DNA of 64,000 nucleotides from CBDCFV01 sp965203835 (GTDB lineage Bacteria; Chloroflexota; Dehalococcoidia; Lucifugimonadales; UBA3495). Of this stretch, positions 25,740-35,348 are shown piece by piece. The position numbers were made by a program, and so were the translations under genes. Below the pieces are notes generated by a model. The model was not told where the DNA came from, did no database searches, and was given only the letters and a program-made list of their open reading frames with translations. The stretch spans positions 1,488,001 through 1,552,000 of the forward strand of contig OZ241919.1 in assembly GCA_965203835.1 (NCBI GenBank). Direction: 5' to 3'. Within the stretch, counting starts at the first letter, position 1. The number at the start of each line of letters is the position of its first letter.

Positions 25740-27962
25740 CTATCCCCCAACCTTTTCCAACCTTGCAAAGCTGAGAAGCAGCCGCTTTATTCCCACGTCA
25801 CCCTCAAATTGGACTGTCACTTCATGGTCGCCCATGGCCTCGACGCAGTCCGTCACCACCCCTTCTCCAAAGACCGAATGCCGCACCAACTCACCAATGC
25901 GCGGGACCGGCCTTGACGGCGCGGCGGCCGGTGGAGCGGCGCTGGACAGGGAGCCATTGGTCCAGGAGGAAGTCCGGGCCGGCTGCCCTTGCGGGCCCGG
26001 CCTGGCGGCGGATTTCACCAAGCGATCAGGAATCTCTCGCAGGAAGCGGGATGCGGTGGTCGGTCCGCTGTTGCCCCACAAGGCCCGTCGGAAGGCCCTT
26101 AGCAGGTACAGCCTGCGCTGCGCCCTGGTGATGCCTACGTAACACAACCGGCGTTCCTCTTCCAGTTCCTCTTCGCTCTCCATGGAGCGGCTGTGGGGCA
26201 ATAGTCCCTCTTCCAGACCGGCGATGAACACCACCGGAAATTCCAGGCCCTTGGCTTGGTGCAGGGTAATCAAGGTCAGGGCATCGTCGGACTCTTCGTA
26301 GCTGTCGACGTCGGCCACCAGTGACACACGCTCCAGCATACTGGCCAAGCCTTCGCCCAACGTCTCCGCGTTGAACTCCTGGGCAGTATCTCGGAACTCC
26401 AGGATATTCTCCCATCGCTCTTCGGCGTCGCTGTCGCCGTTGCGCTCCAGGTAGGCCCGGTAGCCCGTTTCTTCCAGCACGAGGTCGATGAGGTCGACGA
26501 TGGGCAGTCGCAGGCTGTTGTCGATCAGGGTCTGGAGCATGGTGACGAATCTGGCGATGGACTGGGCCGCCCGGTTGGTCACTGGCGCTGGGCAGGGCTG
26601 ACGTTGACCGATGGCGTCACCCACTCGTTGCATGGCGGCCATCAGGGATATGTCCTGTTGCTCGGCCCACCGGGACAAATCGGCGATCGACTTGGCCCCT
26701 ATGCCCCTGGACGGAACGTTTATCACCCTCGCCAAGCTCACTTCGTCGAGGGGGTTGTGCACCAACCGCAGGTAGGCAATCAGGTCCTTTACCTCGCGGC
26801 GTTGGTAAAAGCGGACGCCCCCCACCAGACGGTACTGGACGCCCCGGCCCATGCAGGCTTCTTCCAAGGCCCGCGACTGAGCGTTGACCCGGTACATCAC
26901 AGCGCAGTCGCCGGGTTTAATCTTCTCCTGGCGCACCAACCGGGTGATCTCGCCGATGGCGAAGTCGGCCTCTTCTTCCTCGTCGTAAGCCTCGTGGACC
27001 AGCACCGCTTCCCCTTCCCCGTTGTCCGTGAAGAGGTCTTTCTCCAATCGCATCCCGTTGACCGAGATCAACTCCTGCGCCGCCTCCAGGATGTTGCTGG
27101 TGGACCGGTAGTTCTGGTTCAGCGAAATGGTCTTTGCCCGGGGATAGTCGTTCTGGAAGCTCAGGATGTTTCGAATGTCCGCGCTGCGCCACGAGTAGAT
27201 GGACTGGTCCGGGTCCCCCACTACGCAGATGTTTTCACCCTCACCGGTCAGCAGCTTGGCCAGCCGGTATTGGGCAATGTTGGTGTCCTGGAACTCGTCC
27301 ACCATCAGGTACTGGTAGCGTTCCTGGTACTTCTCCCGGATGTCCCGGTGCTCCTGTAGAAGCTGCACCGACCGCATCAGCAGGTCGTCGAAGTCAACTC
27401 CGCCGTTCCGGGCCAGAAGCTCTTCATAATGGTGGTAGACCCGTGCCGAAACCTCCTCAAAGTAATTCTGGCCGTAGTGGGCCAAACCTCGGGAGTCCCG
27501 CAACACGCTCTTGGAGCGGGAAATAACGCTCCGAATCCCCTGGGCCGGGACCTGCCTGGGGTTGACCTCCGCCATCTCCATCGCTTGCTTGATCAAGCCC
27601 AGTTGATCATCCGCATCGAAAATCGAGTAGGCCGCCGGCAACCCTATCCGTTCCCCTTCCCGCCGCAACAGAAGGGCGCAAAAGGAGTGGAAAGTGCCCA
27701 CCCTGAGAGACTCGCCGCGGCCGGGCACCAACCGTTCCATCCGGTCCTTCATCTCCCGCGCCGCCTTGTTGGTGAAGGTCATGCCGAGAATGCGGAACGG
27801 GCTTACCCCGCAAACACGGACAAGATACGCAATACGATGGGTAATAACCCGTGTCTTGCCGCTGCCGGGCCCGGCAATAATGAGCAGGGGGCCGTCGATG
27901 TGCTCCACGGCCTCCCGTTGCGCCGGGTTCAACCCTTCAAGAATATCGGCGGAGGAGGTCAT
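25740..27962 (-). CDS. pcrA: UvrD/PcrA-type 3'-5' DNA helicase
   Basis: A 740-residue superfamily 1A helicase of normal length for PcrA/UvrD. The Q motif LNPAQREAV, Walker A IIAGPGSGKT, motif Ia GMTFTNKAAREMK, Walker B LMVDEFQDTN, motif III VGDPDQSIYSWR, motif IV LNQNYRST, motif V TLHQAKGLEFPVVF and motif VI LCYVGITRAQRRLY are all intact. The C-terminus has the tudor-like RNA polymerase-binding segment (RHSVFGEGVVTDC). It acts in nucleotide excision repair and replication restart. Confidence 0.95.
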   Translation of the reverse strand: MTSSADILEGLNPAQREAVEHIDGPLLIIAGPGSGKTRVITHRIAYLVRVCGVSPFRILGMTFTNKAAREMKDRMERLVPGRGESLRVGTFHSFCALLLRREGERIGLPAAYSIFDADDQLGLIKQAMEMAEVNPRQVPAQGIRSVISRSKSVLRDSRGLAHYGQNYFEEVSARVYHHYEELLARNGGVDFDDLLMRSVQLLQEHRDIREKYQERYQYLMVDEFQDTNIAQYRLAKLLTGEGENICVVGDPDQSIYSWRSADIRNILSFQNDYPRAKTISLNQNYRSTSNILEAAQELISVNGMRLEKDLFTDNGEGEAVLVHEAYDEEEEADFAIGEITRLVRQEKIKPGDCAVMYRVNAQSRALEEACMGRGVQYRLVGGVRFYQRREVKDLIAYLRLVHNPLDEVSLARVINVPSRGIGAKSIADLSRWAEQQDISLMAAMQRVGDAIGQRQPCPAPVTNRAAQSIARFVTMLQTLIDNSLRLPIVDLIDLVLEETGYRAYLERNGDSDAEERWENILEFRDTAQEFNAETLGEGLASMLERVSLVADVDSYEESDDALTLITLHQAKGLEFPVVFIAGLEEGLLPHSRSMESEEELEEERRLCYVGITRAQRRLYLLRAFRRALWGNSGPTTASRFLREIPDRLVKSAARPGPQGQPARTSSWTNGSLSSAAPPAAAPSRPVPRIGELVRHSVFGEGVVTDCVEAMGDHEVTVQFEGDVGIKRLLLSFARLEKVGG

Positions 27963-28105
27963 GGCGGAATTATAGCATGGGGGTGGTATTGGGTCGGCGT
28001 CTGTTCGTCTAATCCATCATCTGGAAAACTACCCTTCTATTACCATAGTTATTAGAATAGCAACAGACACAGTTCCAAAGTTGTTCCTCAGGGTCACTTG
28101 AGCAA

Positions 28106-29239
28106 ATGAAGCTCTTGAAACTTACGGCGAAAAATTATCGCAGCCTTCACGATGCAAGCATCGATTTTGGCGACCTTAACCTTTTCATCGGCGCCAACGC
28201 ATCCGGGAAAAGTACCATACTCGATGCCCTTCGCTTCCTCCATGAAGGAGTCCAAACCCGGGATTTCCGCATCCCGGTCTATTCTCGCGGTGGTTTTCTG
28301 AACCTTGCGTGGAAGGGAGACTACGCGGACTTTATCGAGTTGGTGGTTCGACTTGAAGAAGGGTCCTCCGAATTCGAATGGGTGGTCCGGTTAGTCAAAG
28401 GGCCCGTTGATTTTCATGTCTATGAGCACGTCCGGGGGTTCCCTCCCTCTTCGCCGCCTCAAGAATTGCTCAAAGCCGAAAAAGGTGACGGAGAATGGTG
28501 GTCTGGGGAGAAAAAAGCAGGGGTCATTCTGAAACAGGCGCCAACCGTGTGTGCGTTAGCCGCGGCCTCTGCCGACGCATCTTTCCCCGCTCGTGAAGTC
28601 GCGGAGTTCGTGGCCAGATGGGGTTTCTTTGATCCAAGCCCCTTTTTTCTCCGGAGAGACTGGTTGGGAGGGTCGGACTCCCCTCGGTTCGATCCTTACG
28701 GCAGGAACCTTGGAGAAACCCTGCACACTTTGAAAAATTCGTCGCCTGAAGTCTTGGAACGAATAGTAATGTCGACACGGGAGGTTGTAGGACTCCCCAG
28801 CAAAATCGAGCCTCGTGAGTCCGAAGACCGCTTCTATTTCGTGCAGGAAGAACCTGGACTTAGATTCCCGGTGAACCAGATGGGTGTATCCAGCGGTACA
28901 TTGCGGATGCTGGCGTTGATGACTGCTCTATATGGGGATGAAGACATCAACTTGGTCGGCGTCGAGGAGCCTGAGAACTATATTCACCCAGCCGCTTTGT
29001 CGTCTTTCGTCCTCCACTTACTGGACGCACAAGGCCGAGTCCAGTTCATTGTAACTACCCACTCACCCCTGTTGCTCGACTTTCTTGACGACCCCGCGGC
29101 CGTAAGTATCGTGCGGCGCAATCAACAAGGAGGAACAGTGGTCTTAAAGGAGAGCAACCCGGATGGGGTGCGCACAGCTTTGGAAGAATCGGGGTTTGGA
29201 CTGGGTGAATACTACGAAACTAAGGGCTTCGGGGGCTAA
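28106..29239 (+). CDS. AAA/ABC-type ATPase of a DUF4276-linked pair
   Basis: A 377-residue SMC/RecF-like ATPase. LFIGANASGKSTILDAL is Walker A (about residue 30), VSSGTLRMLALM is the ABC signature region and LVGVEEPENYIHP is Walker B; FIVTTHSPLLLDFL supplies the switch histidine. It lies six bases upstream of a DUF4276 gene. ATPase plus TOPRIM-like pairs include RloAB-, OLD- and PARIS-like defence modules, so an anti-phage or DNA-damage role is plausible. A ribosome-binding site is not obvious. Neighbours are housekeeping genes on both sides. Confidence 0.85.
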   Translation: MKLLKLTAKNYRSLHDASIDFGDLNLFIGANASGKSTILDALRFLHEGVQTRDFRIPVYSRGGFLNLAWKGDYADFIELVVRLEEGSSEFEWVVRLVKGPVDFHVYEHVRGFPPSSPPQELLKAEKGDGEWWSGEKKAGVILKQAPTVCALAAASADASFPAREVAEFVARWGFFDPSPFFLRRDWLGGSDSPRFDPYGRNLGETLHTLKNSSPEVLERIVMSTREVVGLPSKIEPRESEDRFYFVQEEPGLRFPVNQMGVSSGTLRMLALMTALYGDEDINLVGVEEPENYIHPAALSSFVLHLLDAQGRVQFIVTTHSPLLLDFLDDPAAVSIVRRNQQGGTVVLKESNPDGVRTALEESGFGLGEYYETKGFGG

Positions 29240-29245
29240 CGTCCT

Positions 29246-29836
29246 GTGACCAAACGCGTTGCGGTCATAGCTTCCGGGGAAACCGAGCGGCGAGCACTCC
29301 CGCACCTCGTGTCGCATCTATCGGACCACGACATAGACATAGAGGTAAGCATCAGCATTCCAAGGGGAAACAGAAGACTTACCGTGTCTATGGCTGAATC
29401 ACTTATCAAGTCCGTGCTGTACGCCGGTCAGCCGCCAGACAAGGTTGTGGTTCTCATCGACGTCGACGGTAAAGACCCCGACCAAGAATTGCATCCATTC
29501 AAGACAGACCTTCCCGGACGATTGAGCAATGGGCCGCCGCACAGCATTCAATTTGCGTATGCACAGTGGCACCTTGAGGCATGGTATTTTGCCGATGCCG
29601 AAGGCTTGAGAGATTATCTGAGTGGGCAAGCTCCGGGACACGTAGACACTTCAAGGCCAGACGATATTCAAAACCCGAAAAATCATCTGAGAAATTTACT
29701 TGGCAACCGACTTTACACCTCGCTGGTTTCAGAGGAGATCGCAAAGAGTTTGAATCCTCAGGTTATCGCCCAACGCAGTCCCAGCTTTCGAGGATTCCTT
29801 GAAGCTGTACGGAATGGCTCAGCAACCTCCTCGTAA
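29246..29836 (+). CDS. DUF4276 (TOPRIM-like) protein
   Basis: A 196-residue partner of the preceding ATPase. VAVIASGETERRALPHL has the acidic Glu of a TOPRIM-like fold and VVVLIDVDGKDPDQE has the D-x-D pair, typical of DUF4276 proteins. The conserved WHLEAWYFAD block follows. TOPRIM folds in OLD-family partners are metal-dependent nucleases. The GTG start at 29246 is six bases after the ATPase stop. Nuclease activity is inferred. Confidence 0.85.
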   Translation: MTKRVAVIASGETERRALPHLVSHLSDHDIDIEVSISIPRGNRRLTVSMAESLIKSVLYAGQPPDKVVVLIDVDGKDPDQELHPFKTDLPGRLSNGPPHSIQFAYAQWHLEAWYFADAEGLRDYLSGQAPGHVDTSRPDDIQNPKNHLRNLLGNRLYTSLVSEEIAKSLNPQVIAQRSPSFRGFLEAVRNGSATSS

Positions 29837-29931
29837 AAATGAAGGGCCAATGCCTTAAACATCATTTCATGGTTCAGCCCATCCCAAACAACCGCGGGAA
29901 GATAAACGCCCCTCGCGCATGGAGGTGAGTT

Positions 29932-30765
29932 GTGGGGAGATTGGACGGTCAGGTAGCGATTGTAACCGGCGGCGCCCAGGGCATCGGCGGCGCCTGTTCA
30001 CGGCGGCTGGCGGAGGAGGGAGCCAGGGTGCTGGTTACCGACATTGACATGGAAACCGCCGAGGCCAACGCGGCAACCATCCGGGAGGCCGGGGGCGTGG
30101 CCGAAAGCTTCCGGGCCGACCTTTTCAGCCACGAGGACATCAGGGCGATGGTCGATAAGGCTTCGAGCCTGTGGGGCAGGCTGGACATCCTGGTCAACAA
30201 CGGCTACACCCCCACCCACGGAACGCAACTGCGCGGGGCGCTGGAGGTCACCGAAGAGGAATGGGACGCCGGGATGAGCATTCTGGTGAAGTCCATCTTC
30301 CTGGGCGTCAAGTACGCCGTGCCCGAAATGCGGAAGACGGGAGCCGGCAGCATCATCAACATGGCCTCGGTGCAAAGCTTGTTGATGGCCCCCGGCAAGC
30401 TGGTCTACCAAGCGGGCAAGTCCGCCGTGATCGGCGTGACCCGGCAAATGGCCACCGACTTCGGGCCTATGGGCATCAGGGTCAACGCCATCTGCCCCGG
30501 CCACATAGCCACCGAACGCATCCAAGCCGCCGCGCAAGACAACCCGTCTGGAGCGCGCTTCTTGGCGGACCAGTACCTGCTTAGAAGGGTCGGACGACCG
30601 GTGGACGTGGCCAACTCCGTCGTGTTTCTGTGTTCCGACGAAGCCTCGTTCATCACCGGCCACGCGCTCGTCGTAGACGGCGGACTGACGGTGCAGCTTC
30701 AAGAGGACTTCGGCGTCCGGCAGGCCCAGTACATCCAGGACAACCCGGACACCATCCTCCCATAG
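29932..30765 (+). CDS. Short-chain dehydrogenase/reductase
   Basis: A 277-residue classical SDR: TGGAQGIGGAC is the cofactor glycine loop, VTDIDMETAE has the acidic residue favouring NAD(H), and YQAGK gives the catalytic Tyr and Lys with ASVQSLL upstream. The usual NNAG is NNGYT here, a loss of the Ala. The GTG start at 29932 has GGAGGTGAG upstream. It ends seven bases from the convergent amidase gene. Substrate unknown. Confidence 0.88.
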   Translation: MGRLDGQVAIVTGGAQGIGGACSRRLAEEGARVLVTDIDMETAEANAATIREAGGVAESFRADLFSHEDIRAMVDKASSLWGRLDILVNNGYTPTHGTQLRGALEVTEEEWDAGMSILVKSIFLGVKYAVPEMRKTGAGSIINMASVQSLLMAPGKLVYQAGKSAVIGVTRQMATDFGPMGIRVNAICPGHIATERIQAAAQDNPSGARFLADQYLLRRVGRPVDVANSVVFLCSDEASFITGHALVVDGGLTVQLQEDFGVRQAQYIQDNPDTILP

Positions 30766-30772
30766 CTACCCT

Positions 30773-32278
30773 TTAACTATTCCGGTCATAGGCGTCCGCG
30801 GCCCGCAGCACCGTCGCATCCTCCCCCATGCGCCCAACCAGCATCATGCCTATGGGCAGCCCGCCCGATGTGCCGCACGGCACTGAGATCGCCGGGTGGC
30901 CGGTCACGTCGAAGGGGCAGGTATTGGGAATCATTTCCAGTGCCCGGTCGGTGTACTCCTGCCGGCTGCAATCGGCGGGCGGAATAACCGTCGCCTTCAT
31001 CGGCAGGGTGGGCATCACCAGCAGGTCATACTCGCTGAGCGCTTGGTCGTATGCGGCGGTCAGTGCCCTGGCCAGGTTCTGGGCCTTGGAGTAGTAGTGG
31101 CCGTGATACCTGTCCTGCATGTACTGTCCCATCAACACCACCAGCTTGGTGGTCTCCGACAGGTCGTCGGCCCGGCTCTGCCATCCGTGGGCATATACGT
31201 CCTGTAACCCGGTGGTGTAGTGGCCCTTCCAGTTGGTTCCCATGCTGTTTCCGGCCACCATCAGCATCGTAGCCCCTTCCACCGCGATGGGCCTCCAGAC
31301 GTGTATCCCGTCCAAGTGCCAAGGTATTGAGACCGTCCCCACCTGCGCTCCCATCCTCTCGAACGAGCGGGCCGCGTCCTCTACCGCTTGGTCTACGTCA
31401 GCCTCCGACTCATCCAGACCGAACCCCTCCCGCACGATGCCCAACCGGAGTCCCGTCACGTCCCCGGTCAGTGCTTGGGTGTAAGCCTGCCCGGAAAGTC
31501 CGGCCTTCTGCCTGGGATCAAGCCCGTCTGGTCCGGCGATTGCTTCCAGCATCAGCGCCACGTCGGCGGCGGTTCTCGCCATCGGACCAGTGTGGTCCAG
31601 CGTCAACTCGATGGGGAAGACTCCCGTATAGGGAACCAGCCCGTAGGTGGGCTTGAGTCCGTATATGCCGCACCAACTCGCCGGTATCCTGATCGACCCG
31701 CCTTGATCGCCGCCGATGGCCATGTCCACCTCCCCCGCCGCGACCAGCGCCGCGCTGCCGCTGGAGGATCCCCCGGCGGTGCGCGCCAGGTCATGGGGGT
31801 TGCGTACCGGGCCGGTGTCCGACGTGTGGCTGCCGCCGGAGAAGCACAGGCTTTCGCACACCGACTTTCCTGTGATGGAGCCGCCGGCATCCAGGATCCG
31901 GGTGACGATGGTAGCGTCAACGTCGGGGACGTAGCCTTCCAGAACGCTGGTGCCGTTCATCATGGGAACACCGGCTACACAGACATTGTCCTTGATCGCT
32001 ACCGTCTTGCCCGACAGGATGCCTCCCTGAGGACCGGTTATGTCGCACCGCCAGTACCAGGCCCCGAACAGGTTGTCCTCCGGCTGGGGCCGCGCTCCCG
32101 GCGTGCGCGGGTGTTTCACCGGCAGGCTGGGAGCGGTAAGCTGGTCCAGCCGGGCATACGAGTCCAGGATGGGCTGGCTCAACTCGATAAAGGACTCCAC
32201 GTCAGCCGGCGACGGGTTCAGATTGTAAATTTCCGCTATTCGGAAAAACTCATCTACGGTAGGCCGTTTTACTACCAT
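30773..32278 (-). CDS. Amidase-signature family hydrolase
   Basis: A 501-residue amidase with the Ser-cisSer-Lys triad: the Lys in TVAIKDNVCVAGVPM, the cis-Ser in AGGSSSGSAALVAAG and the nucleophile Ser in GGDQGGSIRIPAS. It hydrolyses C-N bonds of amides. The family includes GatA, but the C-terminal region here and the lack of gatC/gatB nearby argue for a catabolic amidase. GGAGG lies eight bases before the ATG. It is followed upstream on the same strand by a cupin gene. Confidence 0.88.
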   Translation of the reverse strand: MVVKRPTVDEFFRIAEIYNLNPSPADVESFIELSQPILDSYARLDQLTAPSLPVKHPRTPGARPQPEDNLFGAWYWRCDITGPQGGILSGKTVAIKDNVCVAGVPMMNGTSVLEGYVPDVDATIVTRILDAGGSITGKSVCESLCFSGGSHTSDTGPVRNPHDLARTAGGSSSGSAALVAAGEVDMAIGGDQGGSIRIPASWCGIYGLKPTYGLVPYTGVFPIELTLDHTGPMARTAADVALMLEAIAGPDGLDPRQKAGLSGQAYTQALTGDVTGLRLGIVREGFGLDESEADVDQAVEDAARSFERMGAQVGTVSIPWHLDGIHVWRPIAVEGATMLMVAGNSMGTNWKGHYTTGLQDVYAHGWQSRADDLSETTKLVVLMGQYMQDRYHGHYYSKAQNLARALTAAYDQALSEYDLLVMPTLPMKATVIPPADCSRQEYTDRALEMIPNTCPFDVTGHPAISVPCGTSGGLPIGMMLVGRMGEDATVLRAADAYDRNS

Positions 32279-32324
32279 TACGTTAACCTCCGGTTTATGC
32301 CTGGGACCGCTTGCCGGAAACCGC

Positions 32325-32687
32325 CTAGCCGGTGACTCCCGTAATAGTAATGTGACCCATGTAAGAGTCGGCGGTAGCTCCGTGCCAGTGGTTCTCCCCG
32401 GCGAGTATCTGCACCACGTCGCCCACGCTCACCTCGTGGGACTCATGCTCGTTGGCCACAATGCCGTTGCCGCTGGTGATTACCAGGATCTGGTCGGTGT
32501 CGTGACGGTGCCAGCCGGTGGTCGCACCCTTGCCGAAATTGACCACGCTGCTACTGAAGAACTCGCTAGCCCCGTCGGGCAACAGGGGCTGGCGCGTGCG
32601 GCTGACCTCACCGCCCGTCCAACCCTCGATGGGCGTGGCGGTAGGAATGGGTTCGTGTTCGATGCGGGATATTCTAAGCAGTTTCAT
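32325..32687 (-). CDS. Small single-domain cupin
   Basis: A 120-residue cupin. TGWHRHDTDQILVIT carries the first motif (H-x-H-x4-Q) and GENHWHGATAD the second. CGGAGG is placed well before the ATG. It lies upstream of the amidase gene on the same strand with a 46-base gap, so both may form one transcript. Enzyme and sensor roles are both possible. Confidence 0.8.
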   Translation of the reverse strand: MKLLRISRIEHEPIPTATPIEGWTGGEVSRTRQPLLPDGASEFFSSSVVNFGKGATTGWHRHDTDQILVITSGNGIVANEHESHEVSVGDVVQILAGENHWHGATADSYMGHITITGVTG

Positions 32688-32810
32688 AACGACCTCCGCT
32701 TCTCTGTCTAGTCGGCGCGTAAATTCAAGATGTCGCCATTCCTGGCAACTGACAAGTAGTGGACTGATATTACCACGCCGCCGTCAGGATTACGCCAGCC
32801 TGGGCCGTGT

Positions 32811-32838
32811 TAGACAATATGGCGTTCTCGGTTACACT
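32811..32838 (+). promoter_or_regulatory. Probable promoter for the lipoprotein gene
   Basis: TAGACA (32811-32816; five of six matches to TTGACA) and TACACT (32833-32838) are separated by 16 bases. They lie about 90 bases upstream of the lipoprotein start at 32927. Confidence 0.4.
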
Positions 32839-32926
32839 ATGGCATGTGGATATTTGGGCCATCACCCGTCATACAACAATGACTGGGAGTGTTTGCCCTG
32901 GAATACCGAGTATGGGAGGTTGGGAC

Positions 32927-33664
32927 ATGATCAAGCTCTTGGCGATTGCGGCAGTGCTTCTGTTGGCGGTTGCGTGCAGCAGCGCGGCTGCGCCCGCACC
33001 GGAGCCAACGGCGACAGCAATACCCACGCCAACACCTACGCCGGAGCCGACGGCCACGCCGGAACCAACGGCGACGCCTGTACCCACTCCTACCCCTACA
33101 CCGGAGCCGACCGCAACACCCACACCGGAGCCAACGGCGACGCCGGCTCCCACCGATACGCCTGTGCCGCCGACGGAAGAGGCTGAGCACACCACAGGCA
33201 AAGTCGACCCTCGCCTCGACGCCATCAGGGAAAAGATGGAGTCAGTCGACCCGGTATGGACAGTCTATTTTCATAGCGACGACTGGCAGACCCCCGGAAA
33301 GAACACGCCCATAAACGACATCTTCGAACTTCTGAAGCTGGAAAACATCGCAACCCACGAGGGATACCAGGAAATCAGCCCGGAAATACTTGTCGCCCGC
33401 GAACCCGACATCATCATTGCGGATTCAATAGAAAGCGTGGTGGAAAACCCCGATTTGTCCGGCTTGCACATGGTGCAGGACCCGGCGCACATCCCGGACC
33501 ACATTTTCGAATTGAGCGAAGGCCGCTCCTTTAACATGGACAATCATCATTTCGTGGACACCGTGGAAGCATTCGCTGCTTTTGTCTACCCTCAGGTATT
33601 CGCCGAAAAAGAAAAAACGGAGGACAAGCATACCCATGGAAAAGGGAAGAAACACTCGCATTAG
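32927..33664 (+). CDS. Lipoprotein with Pro/Thr linker and half a binding-protein domain
   Basis: About 245 residues. The signal peptide LLAIAAVLLLAVAC ends in a lipobox Cys. A linker of about 60 residues made of repeated P-T-P/P-E-P-T-A-T units follows. The folded part (WTVYFHSDDWQTPGK; PEILVAREPDIIIAD) matches the C-terminal lobe of TroA/BtuF-type metal- or siderophore-binding proteins, while the N-terminal lobe is missing. The last residues are His/Lys-rich (DKHTHGKGKKHSH). The ATG at 32927 has GGGAGG. No ABC permease or ATPase is nearby, so it is probably not a normal transport receptor. Confidence 0.75.
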   Translation: MIKLLAIAAVLLLAVACSSAAAPAPEPTATAIPTPTPTPEPTATPEPTATPVPTPTPTPEPTATPTPEPTATPAPTDTPVPPTEEAEHTTGKVDPRLDAIREKMESVDPVWTVYFHSDDWQTPGKNTPINDIFELLKLENIATHEGYQEISPEILVAREPDIIIADSIESVVENPDLSGLHMVQDPAHIPDHIFELSEGRSFNMDNHHFVDTVEAFAAFVYPQVFAEKEKTEDKHTHGKGKKHSH

Positions 33665-33808
33665 CATCCAAGAGGCATCGCTTGGAGGGACCATGAATGT
33701 CCACACGCTCTGGCGCAACGTCTCAAGAGGCAATTTGGCCGAGTCTCTATGGTAAATACCCGTCACAGGCCACACCGGTAACTTACGTCTCGGCATGGAG
33801 GCCCCGCT

Positions 33809-35215
33809 ATGACAATCAAACTTCGCTGGACCGCTCTATTCGTGGCCGTAGTGGCGGCCGGAGTCCTCTTCGCGTGTGGCACTACTAGTTCGCCTTCCTC
33901 AGAAGGGGCCGCCGGGAACACTGGCGAACAACCTCCCGCCGCAGAGAGCGTGACCCACCCCGAGGAAACTCCCTGCCCTCAAGCGGTCACCGTCGGTTGC
34001 CTTGGCGACGCCTTCGGGGAGGAGAACACTCAGGCTACATCGGCAGCTATGCCCGGGAATCCGCCTACGCCCGCCGAAACTAAACTCGAAGCCCCGCTTA
34101 TGGTAAAGCCCACCGAGCCGGTGGTGGAAGTAAAGCCTGACCTGGATTATGAAGAAAATCTCAAGGCAGCGGGAATAAACACCCGGGGCTGGGAGACCGA
34201 CTTTTCCCTGCATACCGTGTCTTACGACAGCATTAAGTCCGGCGGGCCGCCCCGCGACGGCATACCTCCCATAGACGCTCCCACATTTGTCACCTTCGCC
34301 GAGGCCGACGGGTGGCTGGACCCGCTGGAGCCGATTGTATCCTTCGAGCACGAGGGCGACGCCCGGGCCTACCCATTGCAGATTATGACCTGGCACGAGA
34401 TTGTGAACGACGAAGTGGGCGGCATCCCGGTAGTAGTGACCTTCTGCCCCCTGTGCAACTCGGCCATCGTGTTCCACCGCGAACTCGACGGCGACATATA
34501 TACCTTCGGCACCACTGGCAAGCTGCGCAACAGCGACCTGATTATGTGGGACCGGCAGACAGAGACTTGGTGGCAGCAACTTACGGGCGAGGGCATCGTG
34601 GGCGAACTGGCGGGGAGGACACTGACCTTTCTGCCGGCGGCAATCATCTCGTGGAGCGACTTCAAGTCCATCTATCCCGAAGGCAAGGTGCTCTCCAAGG
34701 CCACCGGATACCTCAGGAGCTACGGCTCCAACCCCTACTCGGGCTACGACCGCGTCGACCAGCCTCCCTTCCTTTACGACGGCGAGCTGGACGACCGCCT
34801 TCAACCGAAGGAAAGGGTCCTGACCGTCGAGATCGGAGAGACCTACGCCGCTTTCCCATTCTCAGTGTTGGAAAAGGAGTTGGTGGTCAATCACAACGTG
34901 GGAGGGGTGGACTTGGCGGCGTTCTTCAAACCCGGCACCCGGTCGGCCTTGGACAGCGGAATAATCAGTTCGGGCAGACACATCGGCGCGACGGGTCTGT
35001 TCCGGGCCGATCTCGACGGCGAAAAGCTGACCTTCAAGTCCGACGGCGGGCGTTTTGTCGATACGGGAACCAACAGCGTCTGGAACATCCGCGGCCAAGC
35101 CGTCGAAGGGCCGCTGAAGGGCAAGACCCTGACCCCCGTGCCCCACACTAACTCCTTCTGGTTCGCCGTCGCCGCCTTCAGGCCCGATACCGAAATTTAC
35201 CGGGGCGCGGAATAA
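33809..35215 (+). CDS. DUF3179-domain lipoprotein
   Basis: A 468-residue exported protein. AVVAAGVLFACG is a lipobox-type signal, followed by a low-complexity linker of about 100 residues. The DUF3179 domain starts around residue 150 and contains ARAYPLQIMTWHEIVNDEV, VVTFCPLCNSAIVFHREL (C-P-L-C) and GTTGKLRNSDLIMWDRQT. DUF3179 proteins are of unknown function and are common in marine and halophilic microbes. The paired cysteines might bind metal. It follows the half-binding-protein lipoprotein by 144 bases on the same strand. Confidence 0.85.
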   Translation: MTIKLRWTALFVAVVAAGVLFACGTTSSPSSEGAAGNTGEQPPAAESVTHPEETPCPQAVTVGCLGDAFGEENTQATSAAMPGNPPTPAETKLEAPLMVKPTEPVVEVKPDLDYEENLKAAGINTRGWETDFSLHTVSYDSIKSGGPPRDGIPPIDAPTFVTFAEADGWLDPLEPIVSFEHEGDARAYPLQIMTWHEIVNDEVGGIPVVVTFCPLCNSAIVFHRELDGDIYTFGTTGKLRNSDLIMWDRQTETWWQQLTGEGIVGELAGRTLTFLPAAIISWSDFKSIYPEGKVLSKATGYLRSYGSNPYSGYDRVDQPPFLYDGELDDRLQPKERVLTVEIGETYAAFPFSVLEKELVVNHNVGGVDLAAFFKPGTRSALDSGIISSGRHIGATGLFRADLDGEKLTFKSDGGRFVDTGTNSVWNIRGQAVEGPLKGKTLTPVPHTNSFWFAVAAFRPDTEIYRGAE

Positions 35216-35250
35216 GCATCTGGCTCCAGACTCCGTATGTTACCTGACCC

Positions 35251-35280
35251 GTCATTCCCGCGCAGGCGGGAATCCATGCG
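35251..35280. repeat. Palindromic intergenic repeat
   Basis: GTCATTCCCGCGCAGGCGGG followed by AATCCATGCG. The core is the palindrome shared with the copies at 42551 and 56551. It sits between convergent genes. Confidence 0.8.
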
Positions 35281-35348
35281 CTTTCGCCCGCATACAAGTG
35301 AGTATCGGCAGGACCATTCGGGCTTGAGACAGGCTCCAATCCTCCACG

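Noticed and set aside
33000..33175. Pro/Thr repeat DNA considered as a regulatory repeat
   Set aside because: It is coding sequence for a lipoprotein linker; similarity to 57480-57720 reflects the same low-complexity peptide.
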